Shown in pieces: positions 8,261 to 16,176 of a stretch of 64,000 bases of DNA (within the stretch, counting starts at the first letter, position 1; each line of letters opens with the position of its first letter). Made by a program: the position numbers and the translations under genes. The notes beneath the pieces are model-generated. The model saw only the letters and a list, made by a program, of their open reading frames with translations. It did not search any database and was not told where the DNA came from. Source of the stretch: Pseudomonas putida (GTDB taxonomy: Bacteria > Pseudomonadota > Gammaproteobacteria > Pseudomonadales > Pseudomonadaceae); contig NZ_CP113097.1 in assembly GCF_026625125.1 (NCBI RefSeq), positions 1,116,001 to 1,180,000 of the forward strand, in the 5' to 3' direction.

Positions 8261-9733
8261 TCAGCCGATTGCTTTGGATGCCAGCCAGAACAAGCCAGCC
8301 GCAAGGCCCATCGTTGCAGGCAGGGTCAATACCCAGGCCAGCAGGATGGTTTTCACCGTGCCGCCTTGCAGGCCACTCTTGTTGGCAACCATGGTGCCGG
8401 CCACACCGGACGACAACACATGGGTCGTCGAAACCGGCAGGGCGAACACGTTGGCCATGCCAATGGCGCAGGCTGCGGTGATCTGCGCCGACATGCCCTG
8501 GGCATAGGTCATGCCCTGTTTGCCGATCTTCTCGCCTACGGTCAGTACAACGCGTTTCCAGCCGACCATGGTGCCCAGGCCCAGCGCCAGGGCGACGGCA
8601 ACGATTACCCAGAACGGGGCATATTCGGTGGTGGCGGTGAGGTCTTTGCGCAACTTGTCGAGGTCGGACTTTTCACGCGCCTCCAGCCCTGGCAGCTTGC
8701 CAACCTTCTTCGCCGTATCATCCAGGCACAGCAGGTAGCGGCGCACTTCCACCCGTTTTTCCGCGTCAAGGGCACGGTAATCGGTAACGCCCTGAAGCGA
8801 GGATTGCAATGCCGCGATGGTAGGTTCGGTCTGCTGCGGGTTGCAGCTGAACTGCTCCGGAAGGTCGCTGGCCTGCGCCTTGCCCAGTGCCAGGAACTCG
8901 CCAAGTGTGGCGGCGTTGCGCTGGTAGAACTGGCTAAGGTGCATCGTTGCGTCGCGGGTGCGTTCGATCTGGTAAGTGGTGCTGTTCAGGTCCAGTACGA
9001 ACTTGGCCGGAACAATGCCGATCAGCACCAGCATGATCAGGCCGATGCCCTTCTGGCCGTCGTTGGAGCCGTGCACGAAGCTCACGCCCATGGCCGAAAT
9101 CACCAGCACTAGGCGGTTCCAGAAGGGCGGGTGCTTCTTGTCGTCGAGCTTGCGGCGTTGCTCTGGTGTCTTGTGCATCTTCGACAGCGGACGCCACCAT
9201 TTCAAGCCGAGCAGCAACAGCGCAGCGACAGCGAAGCCGGCCATGGGCGAAATGACCAACGACATGGCGATGTCGATCGCCTTCTGCCAGTTGACGCCGT
9301 CACCCAAGGGAATGTCGCTGATCAGGGCATTGGCCAGGCCCACGCCCAGGATCGAACCGATCAAGGTGTGCGAGCTCGAGGCCGGGATGCCGAAATACCA
9401 GGTGCCCAGGTTCCAGGTGATGGCCGCAGCCAGCAACGAGAAGACCATGGCCAGGCCATGCCCGGTGTTCACATTGATCAGCAGCTCCACCGGCAGCAGG
9501 TGAACGATGGCGTAAGCCACCCCGACACCGCCCAGCAGAACGCCAAGGAAGTTGAACACCCCGGAGAAGAACACGGCCAGGTGTGGTGGCATGGCTTTGG
9601 TATAGATGACGGTGGCTACCGCGTTGGCGGTGTCATGAAAGCCATTGATGAACTCGAATGCGAGCACGAAGGTCAGGGCAAGCAGCAGGCTCACCAATAC
9701 CCAGGCATCCAGTCCGCTGAATAAATCGATCAT
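8261..9733 (-). CDS. pitA: PiT-family inorganic phosphate transporter
   Basis: A 490-residue, multi-spanning PHO4/PiT protein. Both repeated family signatures are visible: GFHDTANAVATVIYTKAM near residue 30 and, in the second half, SFVHGSNDGQKGIG. A long hydrophilic loop (about residues 230-370) separates the two halves, as in E. coli PitA. It imports metal-phosphate by proton symport at the inner membrane. There is no strong ribosome-binding site before the ATG at 9733, but the product begins at the usual family N-terminus. Confidence 0.92.
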   Translation of the reverse strand: MIDLFSGLDAWVLVSLLLALTFVLAFEFINGFHDTANAVATVIYTKAMPPHLAVFFSGVFNFLGVLLGGVGVAYAIVHLLPVELLINVNTGHGLAMVFSLLAAAITWNLGTWYFGIPASSSHTLIGSILGVGLANALISDIPLGDGVNWQKAIDIAMSLVISPMAGFAVAALLLLGLKWWRPLSKMHKTPEQRRKLDDKKHPPFWNRLVLVISAMGVSFVHGSNDGQKGIGLIMLVLIGIVPAKFVLDLNSTTYQIERTRDATMHLSQFYQRNAATLGEFLALGKAQASDLPEQFSCNPQQTEPTIAALQSSLQGVTDYRALDAEKRVEVRRYLLCLDDTAKKVGKLPGLEAREKSDLDKLRKDLTATTEYAPFWVIVAVALALGLGTMVGWKRVVLTVGEKIGKQGMTYAQGMSAQITAACAIGMANVFALPVSTTHVLSSGVAGTMVANKSGLQGGTVKTILLAWVLTLPATMGLAAGLFWLASKAIG

Positions 9734-10049
9734 GAAGGTTGTCTGGCGGTCATTTGGGGGGCGGGATTATGCCAGAAAACCTTTGCAATCGATGCACCCG
9801 CAGCTGACCGATGGCAGCCTTTTGCGCGCCCCCTAGCGCGGTTACCCACGGCGTAAAGCGCAGAAATCTGCGCTAAAAATCACAAAAAACGCCGAAATCC
9901 AGGGTATTCCTGCAAAATGGACTCGTCATTCAGGATTCAAACGGCTGTATGAAATTTGTGTAATTCCATTTCATGAGTGGCTGTTCGGTAACGATCTTTG
10001 TCCCGAGCGCCGCCCCTGACCGCGAATGCGATTGCCTGCGGCAAACGGC
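9734..10049. other. Non-coding gap upstream of pitA with two dyads
   Basis: No gene is evident. The gap carries an inverted repeat AGCGCAGA-AA-TCTGCGCT at 9857-9874 and a second short dyad ATGAAAT...ATTTCAT at about 9950-9974. It should contain the pitA promoter (minus strand); a Pho-type operator is not recognisable by eye. Confidence 0.5.
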
Positions 10050-10250
10050 TCAGGTGTCTTCGTTGCGCAACTCTTTCTCCATCTTTTCCAGTTCCTGGTT
10101 GAAGGCCTGGTCCTGGACCGTGGCCCGCTTGCGCCAAGGTTTGCGCTCCGGTTCCGGTTGAGCGGCGTAAGTGGTGACTTCACCACCGTAAACTTCCTTG
10201 TAACGTTCAGCCTGGCGCTCCAGTTCCGCGCGCAGTTCATCTTTCGTCAC
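10050..10250 (-). CDS. Small conserved hypothetical protein
   Basis: A 66-residue, highly charged protein starting (V/M)[18 protein letters not shown], with predicted N- and C-terminal helices ([15 protein letters not shown]) around a Pro-rich basic middle ([11 protein letters not shown]). I chose the GTG at 10250 because AGG lies 6-9 bases upstream and the charged sequence starts there; a longer frame upstream looks random. I recall similar short proteins in other Pseudomonas but know no function. Probably cytosolic; no cysteines or membrane segment. Confidence 0.7.
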   Translation of the reverse strand: MTKDELRAELERQAERYKEVYGGEVTTYAAQPEPERKPWRKRATVQDQAFNQELEKMEKELRNEDT

Positions 10251-10527
10251 AGTAGTACCTGAATGTAAAAAGTGGCCGGTAATGCGTGCACATGCACGTT
10301 GCCCATGCACTGGGCGTGCTGGTCGTCGGATAAAGGTAGGCGGTAAGTGCCCTGCCCGAATATCGAACCGGGCCAGCCGGTTGGATTATAGCAATCGATA
10401 AAACGCCAGCCAGCGTAATTTACCCAGCGCTTACAACCCTTTGTTCAAGTTGCGGGTAATGGCTGCTTGTGCAAAGTTTGAACGGCCGGCGCATGGAAAG
10501 TTCGCTGCGGTTCGGGTGCCAGCAGGG

Positions 10528-10625
10528 AAATAAAAACGGCCTCGCACAAAGGCGAGGCCGTTGCCTGGGGACTTCTACGGTGGGTACCTGACCAGTCTCT
10601 CCAAAGAAGCCACAAGTGGCAGTAG
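10528..10625 (-). ncRNA. Putative small RNA of about 95-100 nt
   Basis: On the minus strand a sigma-70-like promoter (TTGACC about 15-16 bases before TATACC, near 10630-10657) is followed about 60 bases later by a near-ideal Rho-independent terminator: perfect 10-bp arms AACGGCCTCG / CGAGGCCGTT at 10535-10562, then TTTTTATTT. Between them is a structured GC-balanced segment with no ribosome-binding site and no credible short frame. Promoter, short body and terminator together make an independent sRNA the simplest reading. It diverges from pcaR, and PcaR-like boxes overlap or abut its promoter. I do not recognise it as a named Pseudomonas sRNA. Confidence 0.65.
10535..10562 (-). terminator. 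Rho-independent terminator of the putative sRNA
   Basis: Perfect 10-bp stem, 8-base loop, followed on the minus strand by a T5-A-T3 tract. On the plus strand the hairpin has no T-run, so it terminates the minus-strand transcript. Confidence 0.8.
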
Positions 10626-10655
10626 AAAGGTATAAGCAAACGTGTCAGCGGTCAA

Positions 10656-10689
10656 TTGCGATTATCGGCCGCTTGTTCGATAATCGCAC
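10656..10689. promoter_or_regulatory. PcaR-like operator pair upstream of pcaR
   Basis: GTTCGATAATCGCAC at 10675-10689 equals the PcaR recognition sequence I remember from the P. putida pcaIJ promoter. A second, inverted copy (TTGCGATTATCGG) lies at about 10656-10670. The pair sits 28 bases before the pcaR ATG, suiting autoregulation, and touches the -35 region of the divergent putative sRNA. Confidence 0.75.
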
Positions 10690-10716
10690 GAAGCAGCGAA
10701 TTTTTTGAGGTGAGCG

Positions 10717-11592
10717 ATGAGTGACGAAATCCCGGCCAACGAATCTGCCAGCCCTGAGTCGGCACGCCAGAGCACCCCTGCCTTGGCGCCGCCAATCGTG
10801 GCCTCGCCAGCCAAGCGTATTCAGGCATTTACCGGTGATCCGGACTTCATGACCTCGCTGGCGCGGGGGCTTGCCGTGATCCAGGCATTCCAGGAGCGCA
10901 AGCGCCACCTGACCATCGCTCAGATCAGCCACCGCACCGAGATCCCGCGAGCGGCGGTGCGTCGTTGTCTGCATACCTTGATCAAGCTCGGCTACGCCAC
11001 GACCGACGGGCGGACCTATTCGCTGCTGCCCAAGGTGCTGACGCTTGGCCATGCCTACCTTTCGTCGACGCCCCTGGCGGTGTCCGCCCAGCCCTATCTG
11101 GACCGCATCAGCGATCAGTTGCACGAAGCGGCCAACATGGCCACCCTCGAGGGCGACGACATCCTTTATATAGCCCGTTCGGCCACTGTCGAGCGGCTGA
11201 TATCGGTCGATCTGTCGGTCGGTGGACGGCTGCCGGCCTACTGCACGTCGATGGGCCGCATTCTCTTGGCCGCGATGGATGACACCAGCTTGCGCGAGTA
11301 CCTCGACCGCGCCGACCTCAAGGCCCGAACCAGCCGTACCTTGCATGATCCGGAGTCGCTGTTCGCGTGCATCCAGCAGGTGCGTGAGCAGGGCTGGTGC
11401 GTGGTCGACCAGGAACTGGAGCAGGGCCTGCGTTCGATCGCCGTACCGATTTACGATGCTTCCGGGCAAGTGCTTGCGGCGTTGAATGTCAGCACCCATG
11501 TGGGGCGTGTGAGCCGAAGCGAACTGGAGCAGCGTTTCTTGCCGATCCTGTTGGCGTCCAGTCGCGATCTTTGCCACCAGTTGTTTGGTTGA
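10717..11592 (+). CDS. pcaR: IclR-family regulator of beta-ketoadipate pathway genes
   Basis: A 291-residue protein with a low-complexity N-terminal tail, an IclR-type winged helix-turn-helix (about residues 45-100, LTIAQISHRTEIPRAAVRRC) and a C-terminal effector domain including LPAYCTSMGRILLAA. P. putida PcaR activates pca genes in response to beta-ketoadipate and represses its own gene; I take that role from the family and locus. Operator-like sequences occur here, before pcaK and before pcaF. The ATG at 10717 follows a TGAGGTGAG site. First gene of the pca region. Confidence 0.93.
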   Translation: MSDEIPANESASPESARQSTPALAPPIVASPAKRIQAFTGDPDFMTSLARGLAVIQAFQERKRHLTIAQISHRTEIPRAAVRRCLHTLIKLGYATTDGRTYSLLPKVLTLGHAYLSSTPLAVSAQPYLDRISDQLHEAANMATLEGDDILYIARSATVERLISVDLSVGGRLPAYCTSMGRILLAAMDDTSLREYLDRADLKARTSRTLHDPESLFACIQQVREQGWCVVDQELEQGLRSIAVPIYDASGQVLAALNVSTHVGRVSRSELEQRFLPILLASSRDLCHQLFG

Positions 11593-11619
11593 AACAACCC
11601 CCGCCCAACGCGCCGCTGT

Positions 11620-11665
11620 GCACCGTTATCGAACATGCCAACCGTTTCCTGTTCGATAAACGCAC
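11620..11665. promoter_or_regulatory. PcaR-like box pair upstream of pcaK
   Basis: GTTCGATAAACGCAC at 11651-11665 and an inverted partner GCACCGTTATCGAAC at 11620-11634 match the PcaR consensus at most positions. They lie 250-300 bases before the pcaK start, so a transcript starting here would have an unusually long leader. Confidence 0.65.
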
Positions 11666-11721
11666 AGTGTCGCTCTGGACGAATTGCGCGCCCTGCATTG
11701 GCTGATTAATGTCTCCCGCAG

Positions 11722-11740
11722 CGGTCGGCTGTGCCGACCG
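11722..11740 (+). other. Hairpin in the pcaK leader
   Basis: Perfect 8-bp arms CGGTCGGC / GCCGACCG with a TGT loop. It immediately precedes an A-rich AACAAGAAAAACACAAGAGG stretch that combines a CA motif and the ribosome-binding site of the leader ORF. It has no following T-run. Confidence 0.5.
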
Positions 11741-11768
11741 AACAAGAAAAACACAAGAGGCGCACATC

Positions 11769-11831
11769 ATGACCACTGTCACTTCGCTGCTGCGGCCGCA
11801 CCCGTACGCAGTTGTGTTGTATCCAGGCTGA
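11769..11831 (+). CDS. Candidate 20-residue leader peptide of pcaK
   Basis: A short frame, MTTVTSLLRPHPYAVVLYPG then stop, with an AGAGG ribosome-binding site 8 bases before the ATG, a better site than that of pcaK itself. An AANAANAA (CA) motif lies directly before this site (11741-11750). It sits between the PcaR-like boxes and pcaK in a leader of about 250 bases. It could be a regulatory leader peptide, a small functional protein or chance; no homologue is known to me. Confidence 0.4.
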   Translation: MTTVTSLLRPHPYAVVLYPG

Positions 11832-11910
11832 CTCAGGCCGAACTCCCTCGACTTTGAACCCTGTACCTGTCGCCCTCGTGCAGTGGCTCGACTGTGCTCA
11901 ATTTCTGGAT

Positions 11911-11918
11911 AACAACAA
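11911..11918 (+). promoter_or_regulatory. CA motif (Hfq/Crc-type) at the pcaK start codon
   Basis: AACAACAA directly overlapping the ATG fits the AANAANAA signature of catabolite-repressed mRNAs in pseudomonads, where Hfq with Crc blocks ribosome binding. Confidence 0.65.
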
Positions 11919-13261
11919 TGAACAAGCCACAACCTGTCGGGAACTGCCTCGACGTTCAGTCCTTCATCAATGAACAACCGCTGTCGCGCTATCAGTGGCG
12001 TGTAGTGATCCTTTGCTTCCTGATTGTCTTCCTCGATGGTCTGGACACGGCGGCCATGGGCTTCATCGCTCCGGCATTGTCCCAGGAGTGGGGCATCGAC
12101 CGCGCCAGCCTTGGCCCGGTGATGAGCGCCGCCTTGATCGGGATGGTGTTCGGCGCCTTGGGTTCAGGGCCGCTGGCCGACCGCTTTGGCCGCAAGGTCG
12201 TGCTGGTGGGTGCGGTATTGGTGTTCGGTGGTTTCAGCCTGGCCTCGGCCTACGCCAGCAACGTCGACCAGTTGCTGATGCTGCGCTTTCTGACCGGCCT
12301 CGGCCTGGGCGCCGGCATGCCCAATGCCACCACGCTGCTTTCCGAATATACCCCGGAGCGCCTCAAGTCACTGTTGGTGACCAGCATGTTCTGCGGTTTC
12401 AACCTGGGCATGGCCGGTGGTGGGTTCATCTCCGCGAAGATGATCCCGGCCTACGGCTGGCATAGCCTGCTGGTAGTGGGTGGTGTGCTGCCACTGCTGC
12501 TGGGTGTGGTGTTGATGGTCTGGCTGCCTGAGTCGGCACGCTTCCTGGTGGTGCGCAACCGCGGTACCGACAAGGTGCGCAAGACCCTGGCGCCGATCGC
12601 ACCGGCCGTTGTCGCGCAGGCCGGCAGCTTCAGTGTGCCGGAACAGAAGGTTGTAGCGGCGCGCAACGTGTTCGCAGTGATCTTCTCCGGCACCTATGGC
12701 CTGGGCACGATGCTGCTGTGGCTGACCTACTTCATGGGCCTGGTCATCGTCTACCTGCTTACCAGCTGGCTGCCGACGCTGATGCGTGACAGCGGCGCAA
12801 GCATGGAGCAGGCTGCGTTCATCGGCGCGCTGTTCCAGTTCGGTGGTGTACTCAGCGCCGTGGCAGTAGGCTGGGCCATGGACCGTTTCAACCCGCACAA
12901 GGTCATCGGTATCTTCTACTTGCTGGCAGGCGTGTTCGCTTATGCAGTAGGGCAGAGCCTGGGCAACATTACCGTGCTTGCCACGCTGGTGCTGGTAGCC
13001 GGGATGTGTGTGAACGGCGCGCAATCGGCCATGCCTTCGCTGGCGGCGCGGTTCTATCCGACCCAGGCACGTGCCACCGGTGTTTCCTGGATGCTCGGTA
13101 TCGGCCGCTTTGGCGCGATTCTCGGCGCCTGGAGTGGCGCGACCCTGCTTGGCCTGGGCTGGAACTTCGAGCAGGTGCTGACGGCGCTGCTGGTGCCAGC
13201 TGCACTTGCGACGGTAGGCGTGATCGTGAAAGGCCTGGTAAGCCACGCCGACGCGACCTGA
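11918..13261 (+). CDS. pcaK: 4-Hydroxybenzoate/protocatechuate transporter PcaK
   Basis: A 447-residue MFS protein of the aromatic acid:H+ symporter family with twelve predicted membrane segments. It has the conserved DGLDTAAMGFIAPAL in the first helix and the loop 2-3 motif GPLADRFGRKVVLV. P. putida PcaK imports 4-hydroxybenzoate and is needed for chemotaxis to it. The ATG at 11918 has only a weak ribosome-binding site, but AACAACAA at 11911-11918 overlaps it, an Hfq/Crc-type target. Upstream frame extension lacks any start signal. It precedes pcaF in the same direction with a 225-bp gap. Confidence 0.93.
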   Translation: MNKPQPVGNCLDVQSFINEQPLSRYQWRVVILCFLIVFLDGLDTAAMGFIAPALSQEWGIDRASLGPVMSAALIGMVFGALGSGPLADRFGRKVVLVGAVLVFGGFSLASAYASNVDQLLMLRFLTGLGLGAGMPNATTLLSEYTPERLKSLLVTSMFCGFNLGMAGGGFISAKMIPAYGWHSLLVVGGVLPLLLGVVLMVWLPESARFLVVRNRGTDKVRKTLAPIAPAVVAQAGSFSVPEQKVVAARNVFAVIFSGTYGLGTMLLWLTYFMGLVIVYLLTSWLPTLMRDSGASMEQAAFIGALFQFGGVLSAVAVGWAMDRFNPHKVIGIFYLLAGVFAYAVGQSLGNITVLATLVLVAGMCVNGAQSAMPSLAARFYPTQARATGVSWMLGIGRFGAILGAWSGATLLGLGWNFEQVLTALLVPAALATVGVIVKGLVSHADAT

Positions 13262-13273
13262 GCCTGCGCTAGC

Positions 13274-13290
13274 GGGCCGCGTTGCGGCCC
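13274..13290 (+). terminator. Weak hairpin after pcaK
   Basis: GGGCCGC-GTT-GCGGCCC, 12 bases after the pcaK stop, without a T-run. It may stabilise the 3' end or partially terminate before the separate pcaF promoter. Confidence 0.4.
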
Positions 13291-13321
13291 CCACAACAGA
13301 GGGTGGGTTGGGTGACAAAAT

Positions 13322-13354
13322 GTTCGATAACCGCACTGATAGTCGATTATCGGA
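13322..13354. promoter_or_regulatory. PcaR-like box upstream of pcaF
   Basis: GTTCGATAACCGCAC at 13322-13336 differs from the PcaR sequence at one position; a degenerate second copy (GTCGATTATCGGA) follows at 13342-13354. They lie about 150 bases before pcaF, pointing to a PcaR-dependent promoter for the pcaF gene group. Confidence 0.65.
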
Positions 13355-13486
13355 TTGTCAGCGACCCACCACTCTCCTTAATCTGGGCTCAACGTAGCAC
13401 CCTGAACCGAGGTCCAGCGGGGTGCGCCTGCGTGACTTTGAACCCCGCACCGCCGAGGCCCGTGGCCCACTGGCAGGAGAAGCTTG

Positions 13487-14689
13487 ATGCGCGACGTATT
13501 TATCTGTGACGCTATTCGCACCCCGATCGGCCGCTTCGGCGGCGCCCTCGCTGGCGTGCGTGCCGATGATCTGGCCGCTGTACCGCTCAAGGCGCTGATC
13601 GAGCGCAACCCGGGTGTGAAGTGGGATCAGGTCGACGAAGTGTTCTTTGGCTGTGCCAACCAGGCCGGTGAAGATAACCGCAACGTGGCACGCATGGCCC
13701 TGCTGCTGGCGGGCCTTCCCGAGACTATCCCGGGCGTGACCCTGAACCGCCTTTGCGCCTCGGGTATGGACGCCATCGGTACTGCATTCCGTGCCATCGC
13801 CAGCGGCGAGATGGAGCTGGCCATTGCCGGCGGTGTCGAGTCCATGTCGCGCGCGCCGTTTGTCATGGGCAAAGCCGAGAGCGCTTACTCGCGCAACATG
13901 AAGCTTGAGGACACCACCATCGGTTGGCGCTTCATCAACCCGTTGATGAAGAGCCAGTACGGTGTGGATTCCATGCCTGAAACCGCTGATAACGTCGCAG
14001 ACGATTACCAGGTTTCGCGTGCCGATCAGGATGCATTCGCCCTGCGCAGCCAGCAGAAGGCCGCTGCAGCCCAGGCGGCGGGCTTCTTCGCCGAAGAAAT
14101 CGTGCCTGTGCGTATCGCCCACAAGAAGGGCGAAACCATCGTCGAGCGCGACGAGCACCTGCGCCCGGAAACCACCCTCGAGGCACTGACCAAGCTCAAG
14201 CCGGTCAACGGCCCGGACAAGACCGTCACCGCTGGTAATGCCTCGGGCGTCAACGACGGTGCTGCTGCACTGATCCTGGCCTCGGCTGAGGCGGTGAAGA
14301 AGCACGGCCTGACCCCGCGTGCCCGTGTTCTGGGCATGGCCAGCGGTGGTGTGGCGCCCCGGGTGATGGGCATCGGCCCGGTACCCGCAGTGCGCAAGCT
14401 GACCGAGCGCCTGGGTGTGGCCATGAGCGATTTCGATGTGATCGAGCTCAACGAAGCCTTCGCCAGCCAAGGCCTGGCGGTGCTGCGTGAGCTGGGCGTG
14501 GCCGATGATGCACCGCAAGTCAACCCTAACGGCGGTGCCATTGCCCTGGGCCACCCGCTGGGCATGAGTGGTGCGCGCCTGGTACTGACTGCGCTGCACC
14601 AACTGGAAAAGAGCGGCGGGCGCAAGGGCTTGGCGACCATGTGTGTCGGTGTTGGCCAAGGCCTGGCGCTGGCCATCGAGCGGGTTTGA
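13487..14689 (+). CDS. pcaF: Beta-ketoadipyl-CoA thiolase PcaF
   Basis: A 400-residue acetyl-CoA acyltransferase-family thiolase. The acyl-accepting Cys90 lies in TLNRLCASGMDAI, and the C-terminal catalytic elements are GGAIALGHPLGMSGAR and ATMCVGVGQG. It cleaves beta-ketoadipyl-CoA with CoA to succinyl-CoA and acetyl-CoA, the last step of the pathway. AGGAG lies 9 bases before the ATG at 13487. The CoA transferase genes pcaIJ needed just upstream in the pathway are not in this window. A pair of REP elements follows the stop. Confidence 0.94.
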   Translation: MRDVFICDAIRTPIGRFGGALAGVRADDLAAVPLKALIERNPGVKWDQVDEVFFGCANQAGEDNRNVARMALLLAGLPETIPGVTLNRLCASGMDAIGTAFRAIASGEMELAIAGGVESMSRAPFVMGKAESAYSRNMKLEDTTIGWRFINPLMKSQYGVDSMPETADNVADDYQVSRADQDAFALRSQQKAAAAQAAGFFAEEIVPVRIAHKKGETIVERDEHLRPETTLEALTKLKPVNGPDKTVTAGNASGVNDGAAALILASAEAVKKHGLTPRARVLGMASGGVAPRVMGIGPVPAVRKLTERLGVAMSDFDVIELNEAFASQGLAVLRELGVADDAPQVNPNGGAIALGHPLGMSGARLVLTALHQLEKSGGRKGLATMCVGVGQGLALAIERV

Positions 14690-14695
14690 CCTGTT

Positions 14696-14778
14696 CCGGC
14701 CTCTTCGCGGGCCAAGCCCGTTCTCACAGGGGACCACGCCTCCCTTGTGAGGGCGGGCTTGGCCCGCGAAGGGGCCGG
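14696..14778. repeat. REP pair between pcaF and pcaT
   Basis: Two inverted REP units, CCGGCCTCTTCGCGGGCCAA... and ...TTGGCCCGCGAAGGGGCCGG, around a short spacer form a long imperfect palindrome starting 6 bases after the pcaF stop. This is the classic P. putida REP variant (CTTCGCGGG), different from the GCCGGCAAGCC variant seen elsewhere in the window. It probably stabilises or ends the pcaF transcript. Confidence 0.85.
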
Positions 14779-14877
14779 ACTTATGCGACACAAGGCCAAT
14801 AGCCAGCGCGGAAGCGGAACGAGTGTGTTACTAAGTATGTCTAGACCTACCTAGGACACTCCAGGAGTAAAGCCGTC

Positions 14878-16167
14878 ATGACCTCAACCTATTACACCGG
14901 TGAAGAGCGCAGCAAGCGCATCTTCGCCATCGTCGGTGCCTCTTCAGGCAACCTGGTGGAATGGTTCGACTTCTATGTCTACGCCTTCTGTGCAATCTAT
15001 TTTGCCCCGGCCTTCTTCCCCTCTGACGACCCCACCGTTCAATTGCTCAATACCGCTGGCGTGTTCGCTGCTGGCTTCTTGATGCGGCCTATCGGTGGCT
15101 GGATCTTCGGTCGCCTGGCGGACCGCCATGGCCGCAAGAATTCCCTGATGATCTCGGTGCTGATGATGTGTTTCGGCTCCTTGATGATTGCCTGTTTGCC
15201 TACCTACTCGAGCATTGGCACCTGGGCTCCGGCATTGCTGTTGCTCGCCCGTTTGATTCAGGGCCTGTCGGTCGGCGGCGAGTACGGTACCACCGCGACC
15301 TACATGAGTGAGGTGGCGCTGCGTGGCCAGCGCGGTTTCTTCGCATCGTTCCAGTACGTCACGCTGATCGGTGGCCAACTGCTTGCCGTGCTGGTGGTGG
15401 TGATCCTTCAACAATTGCTGACCGAAGAAGAATTGCGTGCCTGGGGCTGGCGCATCCCGTTCGTGGTCGGTTCCATCGCAGCGCTGATCTCGCTGATGCT
15501 GCGCCGCTCGCTGCACGAGACCAGCAACGCCGAAACCCGCAAGGACAAGGACGCAGGTTCCATCAAAGGCCTGTTCCGCAACCACACGGCGGCCTTCATC
15601 ACCGTGCTCGGCTATACCGCCGGTGGCTCGTTGATCTTCTATACCTTCACGACGTACATGCAGAAGTACCTGGTCAACACCGCGGGCATGAGCGCCAAGA
15701 GCGCCAGCTTCGTGATGACCGGTGCCTTGTTCCTGTACATGGTGATGCAGCCGTTCTTCGGCATGCTTTCCGACCGTATCGGCCGACGTAACTCGATGCT
15801 GCTGTTCGGTGCCTTGGGCACGTTGTTCACCGTGCCGTTGCTGATGGCGCTGAAAACCGTCAGCAGCCCGTTCATGGCCTTCGTGCTGGTGACCCTGGCA
15901 CTGTGCATCGTCAGTTTCTACACCTCGATCAGTGGCCTGGTGAAGGCCGAGATGTTCCCGCCGCAGGTGCGTGCGCTGGGTGTGGGCCTGGCTTACGCGG
16001 TAGCCAACGCGATGTTCGGCGGCTCGGCCGAGTACGTGGCCCTGGGCTTGAAAAGCCTCGGGATGGAGAACACCTTTTACTGGTACGTGACGGCGATGAT
16101 GGCCATCGCGTTCCTGTTCAGCCTGCGTCTGCCGAAACAGGCGGCGTATCTGCACCATGATGATTAA
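14878..16167 (+). CDS. pcaT: MHS-family dicarboxylate transporter PcaT
   Basis: A 429-residue, twelve-helix metabolite:H+ symporter (MFS, MHS family). It has the family signature [16 protein letters not shown] in helix 1, [13 protein letters not shown] in loop 2-3 and [17 protein letters not shown] in helix 5. In P. putida PcaT at this position takes up beta-ketoadipate; alpha-ketoglutarate-type substrates are possible for the family. AGGAG precedes the ATG. It begins a tight cluster pcaT-pcaB-pcaD-pcaC with gaps of about 10 bases. The 439-residue transporter at 36.5 kb is a clear paralogue. Confidence 0.92.
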   Translation: MTSTYYTGEERSKRIFAIVGASSGNLVEWFDFYVYAFCAIYFAPAFFPSDDPTVQLLNTAGVFAAGFLMRPIGGWIFGRLADRHGRKNSLMISVLMMCFGSLMIACLPTYSSIGTWAPALLLLARLIQGLSVGGEYGTTATYMSEVALRGQRGFFASFQYVTLIGGQLLAVLVVVILQQLLTEEELRAWGWRIPFVVGSIAALISLMLRRSLHETSNAETRKDKDAGSIKGLFRNHTAAFITVLGYTAGGSLIFYTFTTYMQKYLVNTAGMSAKSASFVMTGALFLYMVMQPFFGMLSDRIGRRNSMLLFGALGTLFTVPLLMALKTVSSPFMAFVLVTLALCIVSFYTSISGLVKAEMFPPQVRALGVGLAYAVANAMFGGSAEYVALGLKSLGMENTFYWYVTAMMAIAFLFSLRLPKQAAYLHHDD

Positions 16168-16176
16168 GGACGTTGC

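Noticed and set aside
10445..10639. A 64-codon minus-strand frame over the putative sRNA
   Set aside because: No ribosome-binding site, it reads through the terminator hairpin, and its composition is random.
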